From Candidatus Dormiibacterota bacterium (GTDB lineage Bacteria > Chloroflexota > Dormibacteria > UBA8260), in contig CATPBU010000277.1 of the NCBI GenBank assembly GCA_955652455.1, positions 1 to 5,382 of the forward strand: 5,382 bases of DNA. Direction: 5' to 3'. Below the pieces are notes generated by a model. That model worked only from the letters and a program-made list of their open reading frames with translations, ran no database searches and was not told the origin of the DNA. How positions within the stretch are numbered: position 1 is the first letter of the stretch; every line of letters starts with the position of its first letter. The translations under genes and the position numbers were made by a program. Below are positions 1 through 5,382 of the stretch, piece after piece.

Positions 1-2
1 TC

Positions 3-644
3 ACCCAGGAGGCGAACCTGTTCAACGGATTCAACGGTCTGTCCAGCATTCCCTCTCCCTTCTCGGACCAGTTCGATGCCTTCTCGTATCCGCTGGTGTT
101 TCTCATCATCCTCCTGGTGGCCCTGGCGGTCGTGTACACAGTGCTCGAGCTGCTTTACCGCAGCCCATGGGGGCTCGGGCTGCGCGCCGTTCGAGAGGAC
201 GAGATCGCCGCCGCCGCATTCGGCCGCAATGTGTTCAAGGCCAAGCTCACCGCCTACGTGCTGGGCGGTGCGGTGGCGGGCCTCGGTGGCTTCCTGTTCG
301 CGACGTATCTCACCGCGTGGAACCCGGCGACGTGGAACACCATCGAGGTGTTCATCCTCTATTCGGCGATCTTCCTTGGCGGTTCGGCGAACCAGCGCGG
401 TGTGCTCATCGGGGCCGTCGTGGTGCTCATCCTCGTTCCCGAGGGCACGCGCTTCCTGCCCAATGTGCCCGGACATCCCGATCTCTTCCCCGCGATTCGC
501 GGCATGGTCAGCGGCCTGCTGATCCTCCTCGTGCTCCGCTTCCGTCCCCAGGGATTGCTTCCCGAGCACAGACCTCGCGACCTGCGCCGCAAGCACCGCG
601 CCATGCCAGCCCCAGCTGGTGCCGTTGCCCCCGGCGATGGCTAG
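3..644 (+). CDS. livM: LivM-type inner-membrane permease of a HAAT ABC importer (5' end outside window)
   Basis: This is the C-terminal 213 residues of a branched-chain-amino-acid-type ABC permease. The frame is open from the window's first bases, so the gene begins upstream. It reads through N-G-x-N-G-L-x-x-I-P, the conserved loop of LivM proteins, and then a hydrophobic helix (about bases 87-158). The cytoplasmic EAA-like coupling loop follows (bases 195-245, E-D-E-I-A-A-A-A-F-G-R-N-V-F-K-A-K), which contacts the ATPases. Further hydrophobic segments lie at about 241-312, 348-446 and 486-550, the third with the family pattern L-G-G-S-x-x-x-x-G-V-L-I-G-A. The end is a basic, Pro-rich cytoplasmic tail after R-P-Q-G-L-L-P-E. 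It would form a heterodimeric channel with a LivH-type permease, probably encoded upstream, powered by the two ATPases that follow. The TAG stop overlaps the likely LivG start. Family assignment is firm; the transported substrate is not known. Confidence 0.93.
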   Translation, partial: TQEANLFNGFNGLSSIPSPFSDQFDAFSYPLVFLIILLVALAVVYTVLELLYRSPWGLGLRAVREDEIAAAAFGRNVFKAKLTAYVLGGAVAGLGGFLFATYLTAWNPATWNTIEVFILYSAIFLGGSANQRGVLIGAVVVLILVPEGTRFLPNVPGHPDLFPAIRGMVSGLLILLVLRFRPQGLLPEHRPRDLRRKHRAMPAPAGAVAPGDG

Positions 645-1422
645 CCCGGCGACCCCTCTCCTTGAGGTGCGCGGCCTCGCCAAGAGCTTTGGCGGGGTGC
701 AGGCGGTGGTCGACTGCAGCCTCACGGTGATGCCCAACACAGTGGTTGGGCTGGTGGGACCCAACGGCGCCGGCAAGAGCACGGCCATCGACCTTATCTC
801 GGGATTCCGGCCACCTGACGCGGGAACCGTCATCTTCGACGGGCGGGAGATCCAGGGCTGGAATGCGCATCGCGTCGCCGGTGCCGGCATGGTGCGGACA
901 TTTCAGACGGCCAGGGAATGGAAGAACCTCACCGTCATGGACAACATGCTCGCCGCCGCGCCGCAGCAAGGCATGGACACCATGTGGCGCGCCTTTGCCA
1001 CGCGGCGAAAGCTGGCGGCGTTCGACGCCGCCAACCGAGCCCAGGCGAGGCAGTTGCTCGATCTCTTCGGCCTGACCAAGCTCACCGACGACCTCGCCGG
1101 CACGCTCAGCGGTGGGCAGAAGCGTCTCCTCGAATTCGCCCGCGTGGTCATCTCCGGCGCGCGCTTGGTCATCCTCGACGAACCGCTGGCCGGCGTCAAC
1201 CCGGTGCTGCACAGCGCCATGCTCGACGCCGTGCGCCACCTCGGTGATCGCAACATCACCTGCCTGGTCGTCGAGCACAACCTCTCCTGGATCGCGCGCG
1301 CCTGCAGCAACGTGTTCGTGATGGCGCTCGGCAGCACCATCGGCGAAGGATCGATGGAGCATCTGCGGAGCGACCGGGCCGTCATCGACGCCTACCTGGG
1401 CGAGGTCGCGGAGAGTGCTTGA
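637..1422 (+). CDS. livG: LivG-type ATP-binding subunit of the HAAT ABC importer
   Basis: This is a cytoplasmic ATPase of 261 residues, a normal LivG length, that would hydrolyse ATP to drive uptake through the permease pair. Visible elements are an aromatic A-loop residue F18, Walker A G-P-N-G-A-G-K-S-T (41-49, Lys47), Q-loop Gln90 in R-T-F-Q, signature L-S-G-G-Q (157-161), Walker B L-V-I-L-D-E-P (177-183, catalytic Glu182), and switch His214 in V-V-E-H-N. The C-terminal A-Y-L-G-E is the usual LivG tail. All catalytic residues are present. I chose ATG 637, whose ATGGCTAG sequence overlaps the permease stop by 8 bases. An in-frame GTG at 619 would add six residues (M-P-L-P-P-A). Neither start has a clear Shine-Dalgarno, so expression is probably coupled to termination of the permease gene. 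Confidence 0.95.
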   Translation: MASPATPLLEVRGLAKSFGGVQAVVDCSLTVMPNTVVGLVGPNGAGKSTAIDLISGFRPPDAGTVIFDGREIQGWNAHRVAGAGMVRTFQTAREWKNLTVMDNMLAAAPQQGMDTMWRAFATRRKLAAFDAANRAQARQLLDLFGLTKLTDDLAGTLSGGQKRLLEFARVVISGARLVILDEPLAGVNPVLHSAMLDAVRHLGDRNITCLVVEHNLSWIARACSNVFVMALGSTIGEGSMEHLRSDRAVIDAYLGEVAESA

Positions 1423-2152
1423 GGTGCTCGCGCCACCTGACACTGCCATCCTCGACGTGCAGGCAGTCACCGCCGGGTACGGGGGGGCGCCCATCATCAG
1501 CGACGTCTCACTGCATGCGTCGCGCGGCATGCTCACAGCGCTGGTGGGGCCGAATGGCGCAGGCAAGTCGACGTTCATCAAAGTCGTCGCCGGCCTGATC
1601 AAGCCCACCAGCGGCCGCATCCTGCTCAACGACAGCAACGTCACCGGAGTGCCCGCGCAGATGCTCGTCAGGCGGGGCATCTCGTACGTGCCTCAGGTCG
1701 CCAACGTCTTTCCGACGCTGACAGTGCTCGAAAACCTCGAGATGGGGGCGTACACGCGCCGTCACGGGATCAAGGAGAAGGTGGCGGAGCTGTGCGAGAT
1801 GTTCCCCGACCTTCAACCGGCGCTGAAGCGCCAGGCCCGCACACTCAGCGGCGGGCAGCGGACCATGCTGGCGATTGCTCGCGGGCTGATGCTCGATCCA
1901 CAGGTGCTGTTGCTTGACGAGCCCACCGCGGGGCTGGCGCCCAAGTTCATCGACAGGGTCTGGGAGCAGATGCTCAAGGTCCGGCAGCTCAACGTGGCAG
2001 TGGTCGTCGTGGAGCAGAACACGCGGCGCACGCTCACCCACGCGGACTGGGCGTATGTGATGGTCCTCGGTCGTAACGCCCTCGGGGGCACGGGACGGCA
2101 GTTGCTTGACGACCCCGAGGTCGTCAATCTCTATATCGGCAAGGAGGTTTGA
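1415..2152 (+). CDS. livF: LivF-type ATP-binding subunit of the HAAT ABC importer
   Basis: This is the second ATPase of the importer, 245 residues, expected to pair with the LivG-type subunit. It shows A-loop Tyr22 (A-G-Y-G), Walker A G-P-N-G-A-G-K-S-T (45-53), Q-loop Gln94 in Y-V-P-Q, signature L-S-G-G-Q (144-148), Walker B V-L-L-L-D-E-P (164-170, Glu169) and D-loop A-G-L-A-P. The switch position is Gln201 (V-V-V-E-Q-N) instead of His, which is normal for LivF proteins and separates this gene from the LivG type. The end V-N-L-Y-I-G matches the family. GTG 1415 overlaps the LivG stop by 8 bases (GTGCTTGA), with GAGG at 1402-1405 nine bases before it. A second GTG at 1424 has GGAGAG (1410-1415) eight bases before it and is nearly as likely. 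The last codons contain the ribosome-binding site for the next gene. Confidence 0.95.
   Translation: MLEVLAPPDTAILDVQAVTAGYGGAPIISDVSLHASRGMLTALVGPNGAGKSTFIKVVAGLIKPTSGRILLNDSNVTGVPAQMLVRRGISYVPQVANVFPTLTVLENLEMGAYTRRHGIKEKVAELCEMFPDLQPALKRQARTLSGGQRTMLAIARGLMLDPQVLLLDEPTAGLAPKFIDRVWEQMLKVRQLNVAVVVVEQNTRRTLTHADWAYVMVLGRNALGGTGRQLLDDPEVVNLYIGKEV
2141..2148 (+). promoter_or_regulatory. Strong Shine-Dalgarno for the binding-protein gene, inside the LivF coding end
   Basis: AAGGAGGT is a near-perfect anti-16S complement placed 8 bases before GTG 2157. It fixes that GTG as the start of the binding protein and rules out the earlier in-frame TTG at 2106. It is the strongest ribosome-binding site in the window, which fits the usual need for more binding protein than membrane subunits. 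Confidence 0.85.
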
Positions 2153-2156
2153 CTCA

Positions 2157-3452
2157 GTGAAATCCCTGACCAACGCGAGTCGACGAACGCTCGTGATCAG
2201 GTCCGCAGTGGTCTCCGGCGTTCTTGCCGTCGCCGCCTGCGGATCCGGATCGCCGGGCTCGAGCAGCAGCAGCGGCGGGTCCGGGCCGATCACCATGGCC
2301 ATGATCGGTCCCCTGACAGGCTCGGCGGCGTCGCAGGGCATCCCCATCCTCGAAGGAGCCAAGGCGGCCGCCAAGTACATCAACGACAACGGGGGGATCC
2401 TCGGCCGCAGCCTGACGATGGATCAGGTCGACACCGTCGGTGATCCGGCGGACGCCGTACCGGCCCTCAACAAGGAGATCCCGTCTGGCAACCCGGTGGC
2501 GTTGATCGGGCCCATCACCCTCGAGATCAAGGCTGTGCAACCGATCTTCGATCGCAACCACATCGTCGATGGCTGGAACGGCGGTTCGGTGCAGTACGAC
2601 AACAACAGCGACAAGTGGCTGTGGCGCTGCAACGCGTCGGACTCCGAGCTCGGTGTGGCCATGGCGCTCGAGGCGTACAAGAAGGGCTACCGGAACGCCG
2701 CGCTATTCGTCTCGAACTCGGCGTCCACCGAGACGCTGATCCCGATCATCCAAAAGGCCTTCAAGGCACTCGGCGGCACCATCGCCGGCACCGTCACTGT
2801 CAGCGTGGGGCAGCCGTCGTACCTCTCCGAGGTGCAGCAGGTGGTCAACCTCCATCCCGATGTCATCCTCACGCAGATGGAGCCGAACACGGGATCGGTG
2901 GCGGTGGCCAACTTCAACGAGATCAACCACCTGGCGATTCCGTTCATCGGGACGGATCTCACTGCCGGCAGTGACTTCGTGACGGCGATCAACACCAAGG
3001 TGGCGCACGATCACTTCATCTCGGTGCAGGGCAGCAATGCGCTGACGTCCAGCGGCCAGATCTTCACCAACGTCTATCAGCAGGTGAACGGCCATCAGCC
3101 GCTGGCGGCGTCGTCGTACGCCTACGACTGCGTCATCGACTTCGCGCTGGCGATGACCAAAGCAGGTTCGTCCGATCCCAATGTCTGGGTCAATGACATC
3201 ACCGCCGTCTCCAACCCGGCGGGCACACAGGTCGGCGACTACAAGCAGGCTGTGGCGATGATCAAGGCCGGCACCAAGATTGACTACGCGGGCGCCAGCG
3301 GTCCGATGGACTTCGACAAGTACCACAACGTGACGGGGGCGTGGGACGTAGTCCAGGCGACAGGGGACGCGGCCGGCACCTTCGCAACCCTGGAAACGCT
3401 GCAGGGGACCGACATCCAGACCGTCATCACCAAGGAGAACGGCAGCGGTTGA
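2157..3452 (+). CDS. HAAT-family solute-binding lipoprotein (periplasmic-binding-protein type I fold, Leu/Ile/Val-binding-like)
   Basis: This 431-residue exported protein should catch the solute outside the membrane and deliver it to the importer encoded just upstream. The N-terminus is a lipoprotein signal: basic residues with a twin Arg (S-R-R-T-L-V, 8-13), a hydrophobic stretch, and a lipobox ending V-A-A-C with Cys28 as the lipid-anchor residue. A flexible Ser/Gly linker follows (29-43). The mature domain opens with I-T-M-A-M-I-G-P-L-T-G-S (45-56) and contains N-D-N-G-G-I-L-G-R (76-84) and A-L-I-G-P (115-119), all hallmarks of the LivJ/LivK-like (Peripla_BP_6) family. Length is a little above average, partly from the linker. 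The start is set by the Shine-Dalgarno 8 bases upstream. The gene being last of the importer genes is within the range seen for these operons. The ligand may be an amino acid, amide, urea, aromatic acid or other solute; sequence alone does not decide. Confidence 0.93.
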   Translation: MKSLTNASRRTLVIRSAVVSGVLAVAACGSGSPGSSSSSGGSGPITMAMIGPLTGSAASQGIPILEGAKAAAKYINDNGGILGRSLTMDQVDTVGDPADAVPALNKEIPSGNPVALIGPITLEIKAVQPIFDRNHIVDGWNGGSVQYDNNSDKWLWRCNASDSELGVAMALEAYKKGYRNAALFVSNSASTETLIPIIQKAFKALGGTIAGTVTVSVGQPSYLSEVQQVVNLHPDVILTQMEPNTGSVAVANFNEINHLAIPFIGTDLTAGSDFVTAINTKVAHDHFISVQGSNALTSSGQIFTNVYQQVNGHQPLAASSYAYDCVIDFALAMTKAGSSDPNVWVNDITAVSNPAGTQVGDYKQAVAMIKAGTKIDYAGASGPMDFDKYHNVTGAWDVVQATGDAAGTFATLETLQGTDIQTVITKENGSG

Positions 3453-3491
3453 CGGAGGGCCCCTGGACAGGGCCGTCCTGTAGTCCGGATA

Positions 3492-3521
3492 GTGGAGGCC
3501 CTCAAACGGGAGGGTCTCCAC
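3492..3521 (+). terminator. 12-bp hairpin between binding-protein and oxidoreductase genes (possible weak terminator, attenuator or mRNA stabiliser)
   Basis: Left arm GTGGAGGCCCTC (3492-3503) pairs with right arm GAGGGTCTCCAC (3510-3521) around the 6-base loop AAACGG. This makes 12 pairs, 11 Watson-Crick plus one G-U. No T-run follows, so it is not a classical intrinsic terminator. It lies 40 bases after the binding-protein stop and 43 bases before the next start. A hairpin here could lower read-through into the downstream genes or protect the 3' end of the importer mRNA. The pairing is directly visible; the role is inferred. Confidence 0.5.
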
Positions 3522-3553
3522 CGCCGTTCCTGATGTGCCCGACGCGCACGAAC

Positions 3554-3559
3554 AAGGAG
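3554..3559 (+). promoter_or_regulatory. Shine-Dalgarno that sets the oxidoreductase start
   Basis: AAGGAG sits 5 bases before ATG 3565. It favours this ATG over the in-frame GTG at 3535, which has no such site and would only add a polar stretch ahead of the Rossmann fold. Confidence 0.8.
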
Positions 3560-3564
3560 ACACC

Positions 3565-4581
3565 ATGACACTTGGTTGGGGAATCGTCGGGCCAGGCGGT
3601 ATAGCCGACAGAGAGATGGCCCCTGCCATCGCCGCCGATCCGAACAGTGAGCTGGTCGCAGTCGTGGCTCGCGACCCCGACAAGGGCCGCGCCTTCGCCG
3701 AGAAGCACGGAGCGCAGTGGTCGGGCACCGACTACGACGAGTTGCTCGCGCGACCCGACGTAGACGTCGTCCTGATCACCACCCCCAATGCGCTGCACAC
3801 GGACCAAGTGGTGGCGGCCGCGAAGGCCGGCAAGAACGCCCTCTGCGACAAGCCGCTGGGGCTGAACGCGGCCGAGGCTGAGCGTGCGCTGCGAGCCTGC
3901 TCGGCGGCCGGAGTCAAGATCGGCATGAACTTCCAGTCGCGCTTCCACGCCTGCTTCGAAGAGGCACGGCGCGTCATCCAGTCTGGCGAGCTGGGACGGG
4001 TGAGCCATGCGCAGGTCGACGCCAGCCCGGGCACCCGTCGTCCCGCCGGCTGGCGCACCGACCTCACCGTCGCCGGGCTGGGTAGCGTCAACAACATCGC
4101 GGTGCACATGTACGACCTGCTCCGATTCCTTCTCGGCCAGGAGGTGACCGAGGTCAGCGCTCTGTTCGACGTCGGACGCGAGCACGCCATGGAGGTGTTA
4201 CCCATGGTGCTGCTCCGCTTCGACGGCGGCGCACTCGCCTACGCCAACGGTAACCAGTCGTCCTTCCGGCCGCTCAACGAAATCGTTGTGTACGGCGACA
4301 GAGGACGCCTCGACGGCCAGGGACTCACCCGCCCGGAGACGGAGGGCGACCTCCGCGTCGTCACCGAGGAGGGCGAGCGATCGACCCATTACGCCAGCGC
4401 GGACTGCTACCGGCGCCTGCTGGCCGCGTACAGCGACGCTGTCGTCAACGATCGCGATCCCAGCCCGTCGGGAGAGGACGGCCTGCGCAGCGTCCAGCTC
4501 ACCGACGCAATCGCGCGGTCGGCACGCGAGGGGCGGGTCGTCGAGGTTGCGGCCGGTTACCAGGTCTCCACCACCCGCTAG
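3565..4581 (+). CDS. Gfo/Idh/MocA-family NAD(P)-dependent oxidoreductase
   Basis: This 338-residue cytoplasmic dehydrogenase has a size typical of the family, whose members oxidise or reduce sugars, cyclitols, sugar acids and related alcohols. The N-terminal Rossmann domain (about 1-120) begins W-G-I-V-G-P-G-G-I-A (5-14), the dinucleotide-binding loop. It continues with V-V-A-R-D at 33-37, D-V-V-L-I-T-T-P-N-A-L-H at 67-78, and C-D-K-P-L-G (94-99), the family E-K-P motif in D-K-P form with Lys96. The C-terminal domain holds G-L-G-S-V-N-N-I-A-V-H-M-Y-D (171-184). His181 and Asp184 match the usual D-x-G-x-H-x-x-D motif, but the first Asp is Asn177 and the Gly is Ala179. It follows the importer genes on the same strand across a 112-base gap containing a hairpin, so it probably acts on the imported compound. 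The substrate and the NAD versus NADP choice cannot be read with confidence. Confidence 0.92.
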   Translation: MTLGWGIVGPGGIADREMAPAIAADPNSELVAVVARDPDKGRAFAEKHGAQWSGTDYDELLARPDVDVVLITTPNALHTDQVVAAAKAGKNALCDKPLGLNAAEAERALRACSAAGVKIGMNFQSRFHACFEEARRVIQSGELGRVSHAQVDASPGTRRPAGWRTDLTVAGLGSVNNIAVHMYDLLRFLLGQEVTEVSALFDVGREHAMEVLPMVLLRFDGGALAYANGNQSSFRPLNEIVVYGDRGRLDGQGLTRPETEGDLRVVTEEGERSTHYASADCYRRLLAAYSDAVVNDRDPSPSGEDGLRSVQLTDAIARSAREGRVVEVAAGYQVSTTR

Positions 4582-4584
4582 GAG
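4581..4584 (+). promoter_or_regulatory. Shine-Dalgarno for the ABM-domain gene, overlapping the previous stop codon
   Basis: GGAG begins on the last base of the oxidoreductase TAG stop and lies 7 bases before ATG 4592, but only 4 bases before the alternative GTG 4589. It therefore favours the ATG and suggests that the two genes are translated as a coupled pair. Confidence 0.65.
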
Positions 4585-4591
4585 CGCCGTG

Positions 4592-4888
4592 ATGACGTTC
4601 GCCGTCGCCGTCACCTGGCACGCCCACCCTGGTGCCGAGGCCCGCGTCGAGGCAATCCTCGCCGAGATGATTGCGCTCACCCGCACCGAACCGGGCTGCT
4701 TGACGTACGAGCCCCATCGCGCAATCGACGGCGCGGGCGTGTACTTCATCTATGAGCAGTTCGTCGACGAGGCTGGCTTCGAGGCTCATCTGGCGTCCGA
4801 ACACTACCGTCGGCTCATCCTCGGCGAGGTGGTGAAAATTCTCGATCACAGGGAGCGCTCCCTGTGGTCGAGCTTCGAGCCCCGGTAG
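4592..4888 (+). CDS. Small antibiotic-biosynthesis-monooxygenase (ABM) domain protein
   Basis: This 98-residue protein has the size and pattern of a single-domain ABM protein, a ferredoxin-like alpha/beta fold that forms dimeric barrels. It shows V-T-W-H-A-H-P-G (7-14) in the first strand and a helix to about residue 30. The hallmark E-P-G-C-L-T-Y-E-P-H-R (33-43) follows, then Y-F-I-Y-E-Q-F-V-D (51-59) and A-H-L-A-S-E-H-Y (65-72). Family members include cofactor-free quinone-forming monooxygenases, haem-degrading enzymes and proteins of unknown role (YgiN-like), so the reaction here is open. It starts 10 bases after the oxidoreductase stop, with GGAG at 4581-4584, and so is very probably co-transcribed with it. 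Its last codons (Leu84 to Ser93) lie in a large palindrome, which constrains the sequence there but does not break the frame. Family assignment is firm; function is uncertain. Confidence 0.88.
   Translation: MTFAVAVTWHAHPGAEARVEAILAEMIALTRTEPGCLTYEPHRAIDGAGVYFIYEQFVDEAGFEAHLASEHYRRLILGEVVKILDHRERSLWSSFEPR
4841..4872 (-). terminator. 32-base palindrome in the ABM gene 3' end, terminator-like when read on the minus strand
   Basis: CTCGATCACAGGGAGC (4841-4856) is followed directly by GCTCCCTGTGGTCGAG (4857-4872), its reverse complement except at one position (T4846 against G4867, a G-U pair in + strand RNA). In RNA this would fold into a long GC-rich stem with a tiny loop. On the minus strand the bases after the hairpin read AATTTT, a short T-run as in intrinsic terminators. 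On the + strand the following bases (CTTCGAGCC) are not T-rich, and the ABM stop codon is 14 bases beyond. The likeliest role is stopping transcription that enters from the right, perhaps from the old deacetylase locus. The hairpin is certain; the function is inferred. Confidence 0.5.
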
Positions 4889-5050
4889 GCCAACGCGTGG
4901 TTTGCGTGCGTGGTCAGAGGCGGTAGCCGGCTCGTTGCGCGGGCCCGCGGTGGATCGGCCACATGCTGCGGGCGGCGTGAGATCAGCGTGGAACCGCATC
5001 CGTGGTGGCTGTAGGAGCCTATCCGCGACCTCCGGTTGGAATGGTGAGAT

Positions 5051-5188
5051 CTAAGAGCTGCTCGTGAAAGGTCGGCACGCCAGACTCCCTCCGATGCAGA
5101 ACATGTCGTCGTCGGGATGAGCGGCGACAAACAGCAGCGAGCGCGGCTTCGACGGGACGCCGGCTACAGACAGCGGAGTGATGGCCAC
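5051..5188 (-). pseudogene. Remnant of a PIG-L/LmbE-family deacetylase gene (N-terminal part only)
   Basis: The minus-strand frame reads R-S-L-L-F-V-A-A-H-P-D-D-D-M-F-C-I-G-G-S-L-A, which fits the N-terminal strand and zinc-binding A-H-P-D-D motif of PIG-L (LmbE-like) N-acetylglucosaminyl deacetylases, with the usual G-G-x-L-A after it. The motif core is at about bases 5102-5140. The frame then runs nine codons with no family resemblance to a TAG at 5051-5053. The other minus-strand frames down to base 4890 show no later PIG-L motifs, so this is not one simple frameshift. Intact members are over 200 residues. The upstream boundary is uncertain: a GTG at 5186-5188 is a possible old start without a well-placed ribosome-binding site, and the frame stays open to an ATG at 5330-5332. 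I judge it a decayed or truncated fragment. Confidence 0.45.
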
Positions 5189-5351
5189 GTAGATCGTGCT
5201 AGCTCCCGACTGAACGACCCAACATCGCCGTCCACCATACATAGAACGAGAGCAACCCGAGCGCCCGGCTCCGGCGAGTGCCGGCGACTGTGGCGCCGAC
5301 CCTAGAAAGCGCCAGTGTGGACCGAAACTCATTTGGTGCGTTCAACATGGC

Positions 5352-5371
5352 GGCTGGCGGCGAAGCCAGCC
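5352..5371. repeat. Short perfect inverted repeat near the window end
   Basis: GGCTGGC (5352-5358) and GCCAGCC (5365-5371) flank the 6-base loop GGCGAA, giving a 7-bp GC-rich hairpin. No T-run follows on the + strand. It could be a terminator core, part of a repeat element, or chance in GC-rich DNA. Confidence 0.35.
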
Positions 5372-5382
5372 CACGTATGAGA

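Larger units (their letters stand above)
4889..5382. other. 494-base stretch without an intact gene
   Basis: After the ABM stop no frame on either strand gives a convincing intact protein. The + strand frames are short and lack recognisable motifs or ribosome-binding sites. The contents I can point to are the PIG-L remnant (minus strand), a 12-base perfect palindrome CGCGGGCCCGCG (4938-4949), an imperfect 10-base tandem repeat at 5271-5290 (CCGGCGAGTG then CCGGCGACTG), and a 7-bp hairpin near the window end. The stretch looks like decayed sequence at the downstream edge of the operon. A short + strand frame starting ATG 5347 is open to the window end but too short to judge. Confidence 0.6.

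Noticed and set aside
335..353. 7-bp inverted repeat GAACACC/GGTGTTC within the permease gene
   Set aside because: It is short, lies inside conserved coding sequence, and has no promoter or terminator context. Chance is the simplest explanation.
508..1680. Long minus-strand open frame of 390 codons opposite the LivG and LivF genes
   Set aside because: It is antisense to two well-supported ATPase genes, has no recognisable family motifs, and is of the kind GC-rich codon bias produces. The same applies to the other long antisense frames over 1508-4749.
1985..2010. LivF ATPase lacking the switch His, as a sign of an inactive subunit
   Set aside because: Gln at this position (V-E-Q-N) is the normal LivF form, so it is not a defect.
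3449..3493. TTGACG at 3449-3454 as a -35 box for a promoter of the oxidoreductase gene
   Set aside because: The hexamer overlaps the binding-protein stop codon, and no convincing -10 box lies 16-19 bases downstream. TAGTCC and GGATAG are too far away.
4938..4949. 12-base perfect palindrome CGCGGGCCCGCG as an operator
   Set aside because: It is made only of G and C in GC-rich DNA, has no promoter or gene start nearby, and is too short to call.
4890..5053. Plus-strand frame through 4890-5053 as a small gene
   Set aside because: It has no good start with a ribosome-binding site and no recognisable motif, and its composition resembles a random frame.

Overview
This window is GC-rich, uses GTG as well as ATG starts, and is packed with tightly spaced or overlapping genes on the + strand. 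A Cys-lipoprotein solute-binding protein with a Ser/Gly linker directly after the lipid-anchor Cys (C-G-S-G...) points to a high-GC Gram-positive-type bacterium, most likely an actinomycete. That placement is inferred from style only; there is no marker gene here.

Bases 1-3452 hold most of a branched-chain-amino-acid-type (HAAT family) ABC importer. In order these are the 3' part of a LivM-type permease (cut by the window start), a LivG-type ATPase, a LivF-type ATPase and a solute-binding lipoprotein. The permease/LivG and LivG/LivF junctions can each be read as 8-base stop/start overlaps. The binding protein starts 4 bases after the LivF stop, and its strong Shine-Dalgarno lies inside the end of the LivF gene. 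The second permease (LivH type) is presumably upstream of the window.

Bases 3453-3564 are a short gap with a 12-bp hairpin. It is followed by a complete Gfo/Idh/MocA-family NAD(P)-dependent oxidoreductase (3565-4581) and, 10 bases later, a 98-residue antibiotic-biosynthesis-monooxygenase (ABM) fold protein (4592-4888). All six genes point the same way and look like one transport-plus-catabolism unit. The importer would bring in a small polar or aromatic solute, and the oxidoreductase would act on it or on a derivative. The substrate cannot be named from sequence alone; HAAT systems carry much more than branched-chain amino acids.

The 3' end of the ABM gene contains a near-perfect 32-base palindrome (4841-4872) that would form a strong hairpin. 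Read on the minus strand it is followed by a short T-run, like a terminator for transcription coming from the right. Bases 4889-5382 have no convincing intact gene. The one recognisable item there is a minus-strand fragment with the metal-binding N-terminal motif of PIG-L/LmbE deacetylases (AHPDDD), which stops soon after the motif and looks like a gene remnant.

I see no CRISPR array, RNA gene, transposase or new defence-type system. The more interesting points are the Asp-to-Asn change at the expected catalytic position of the oxidoreductase, the two hairpins, and the PIG-L remnant.
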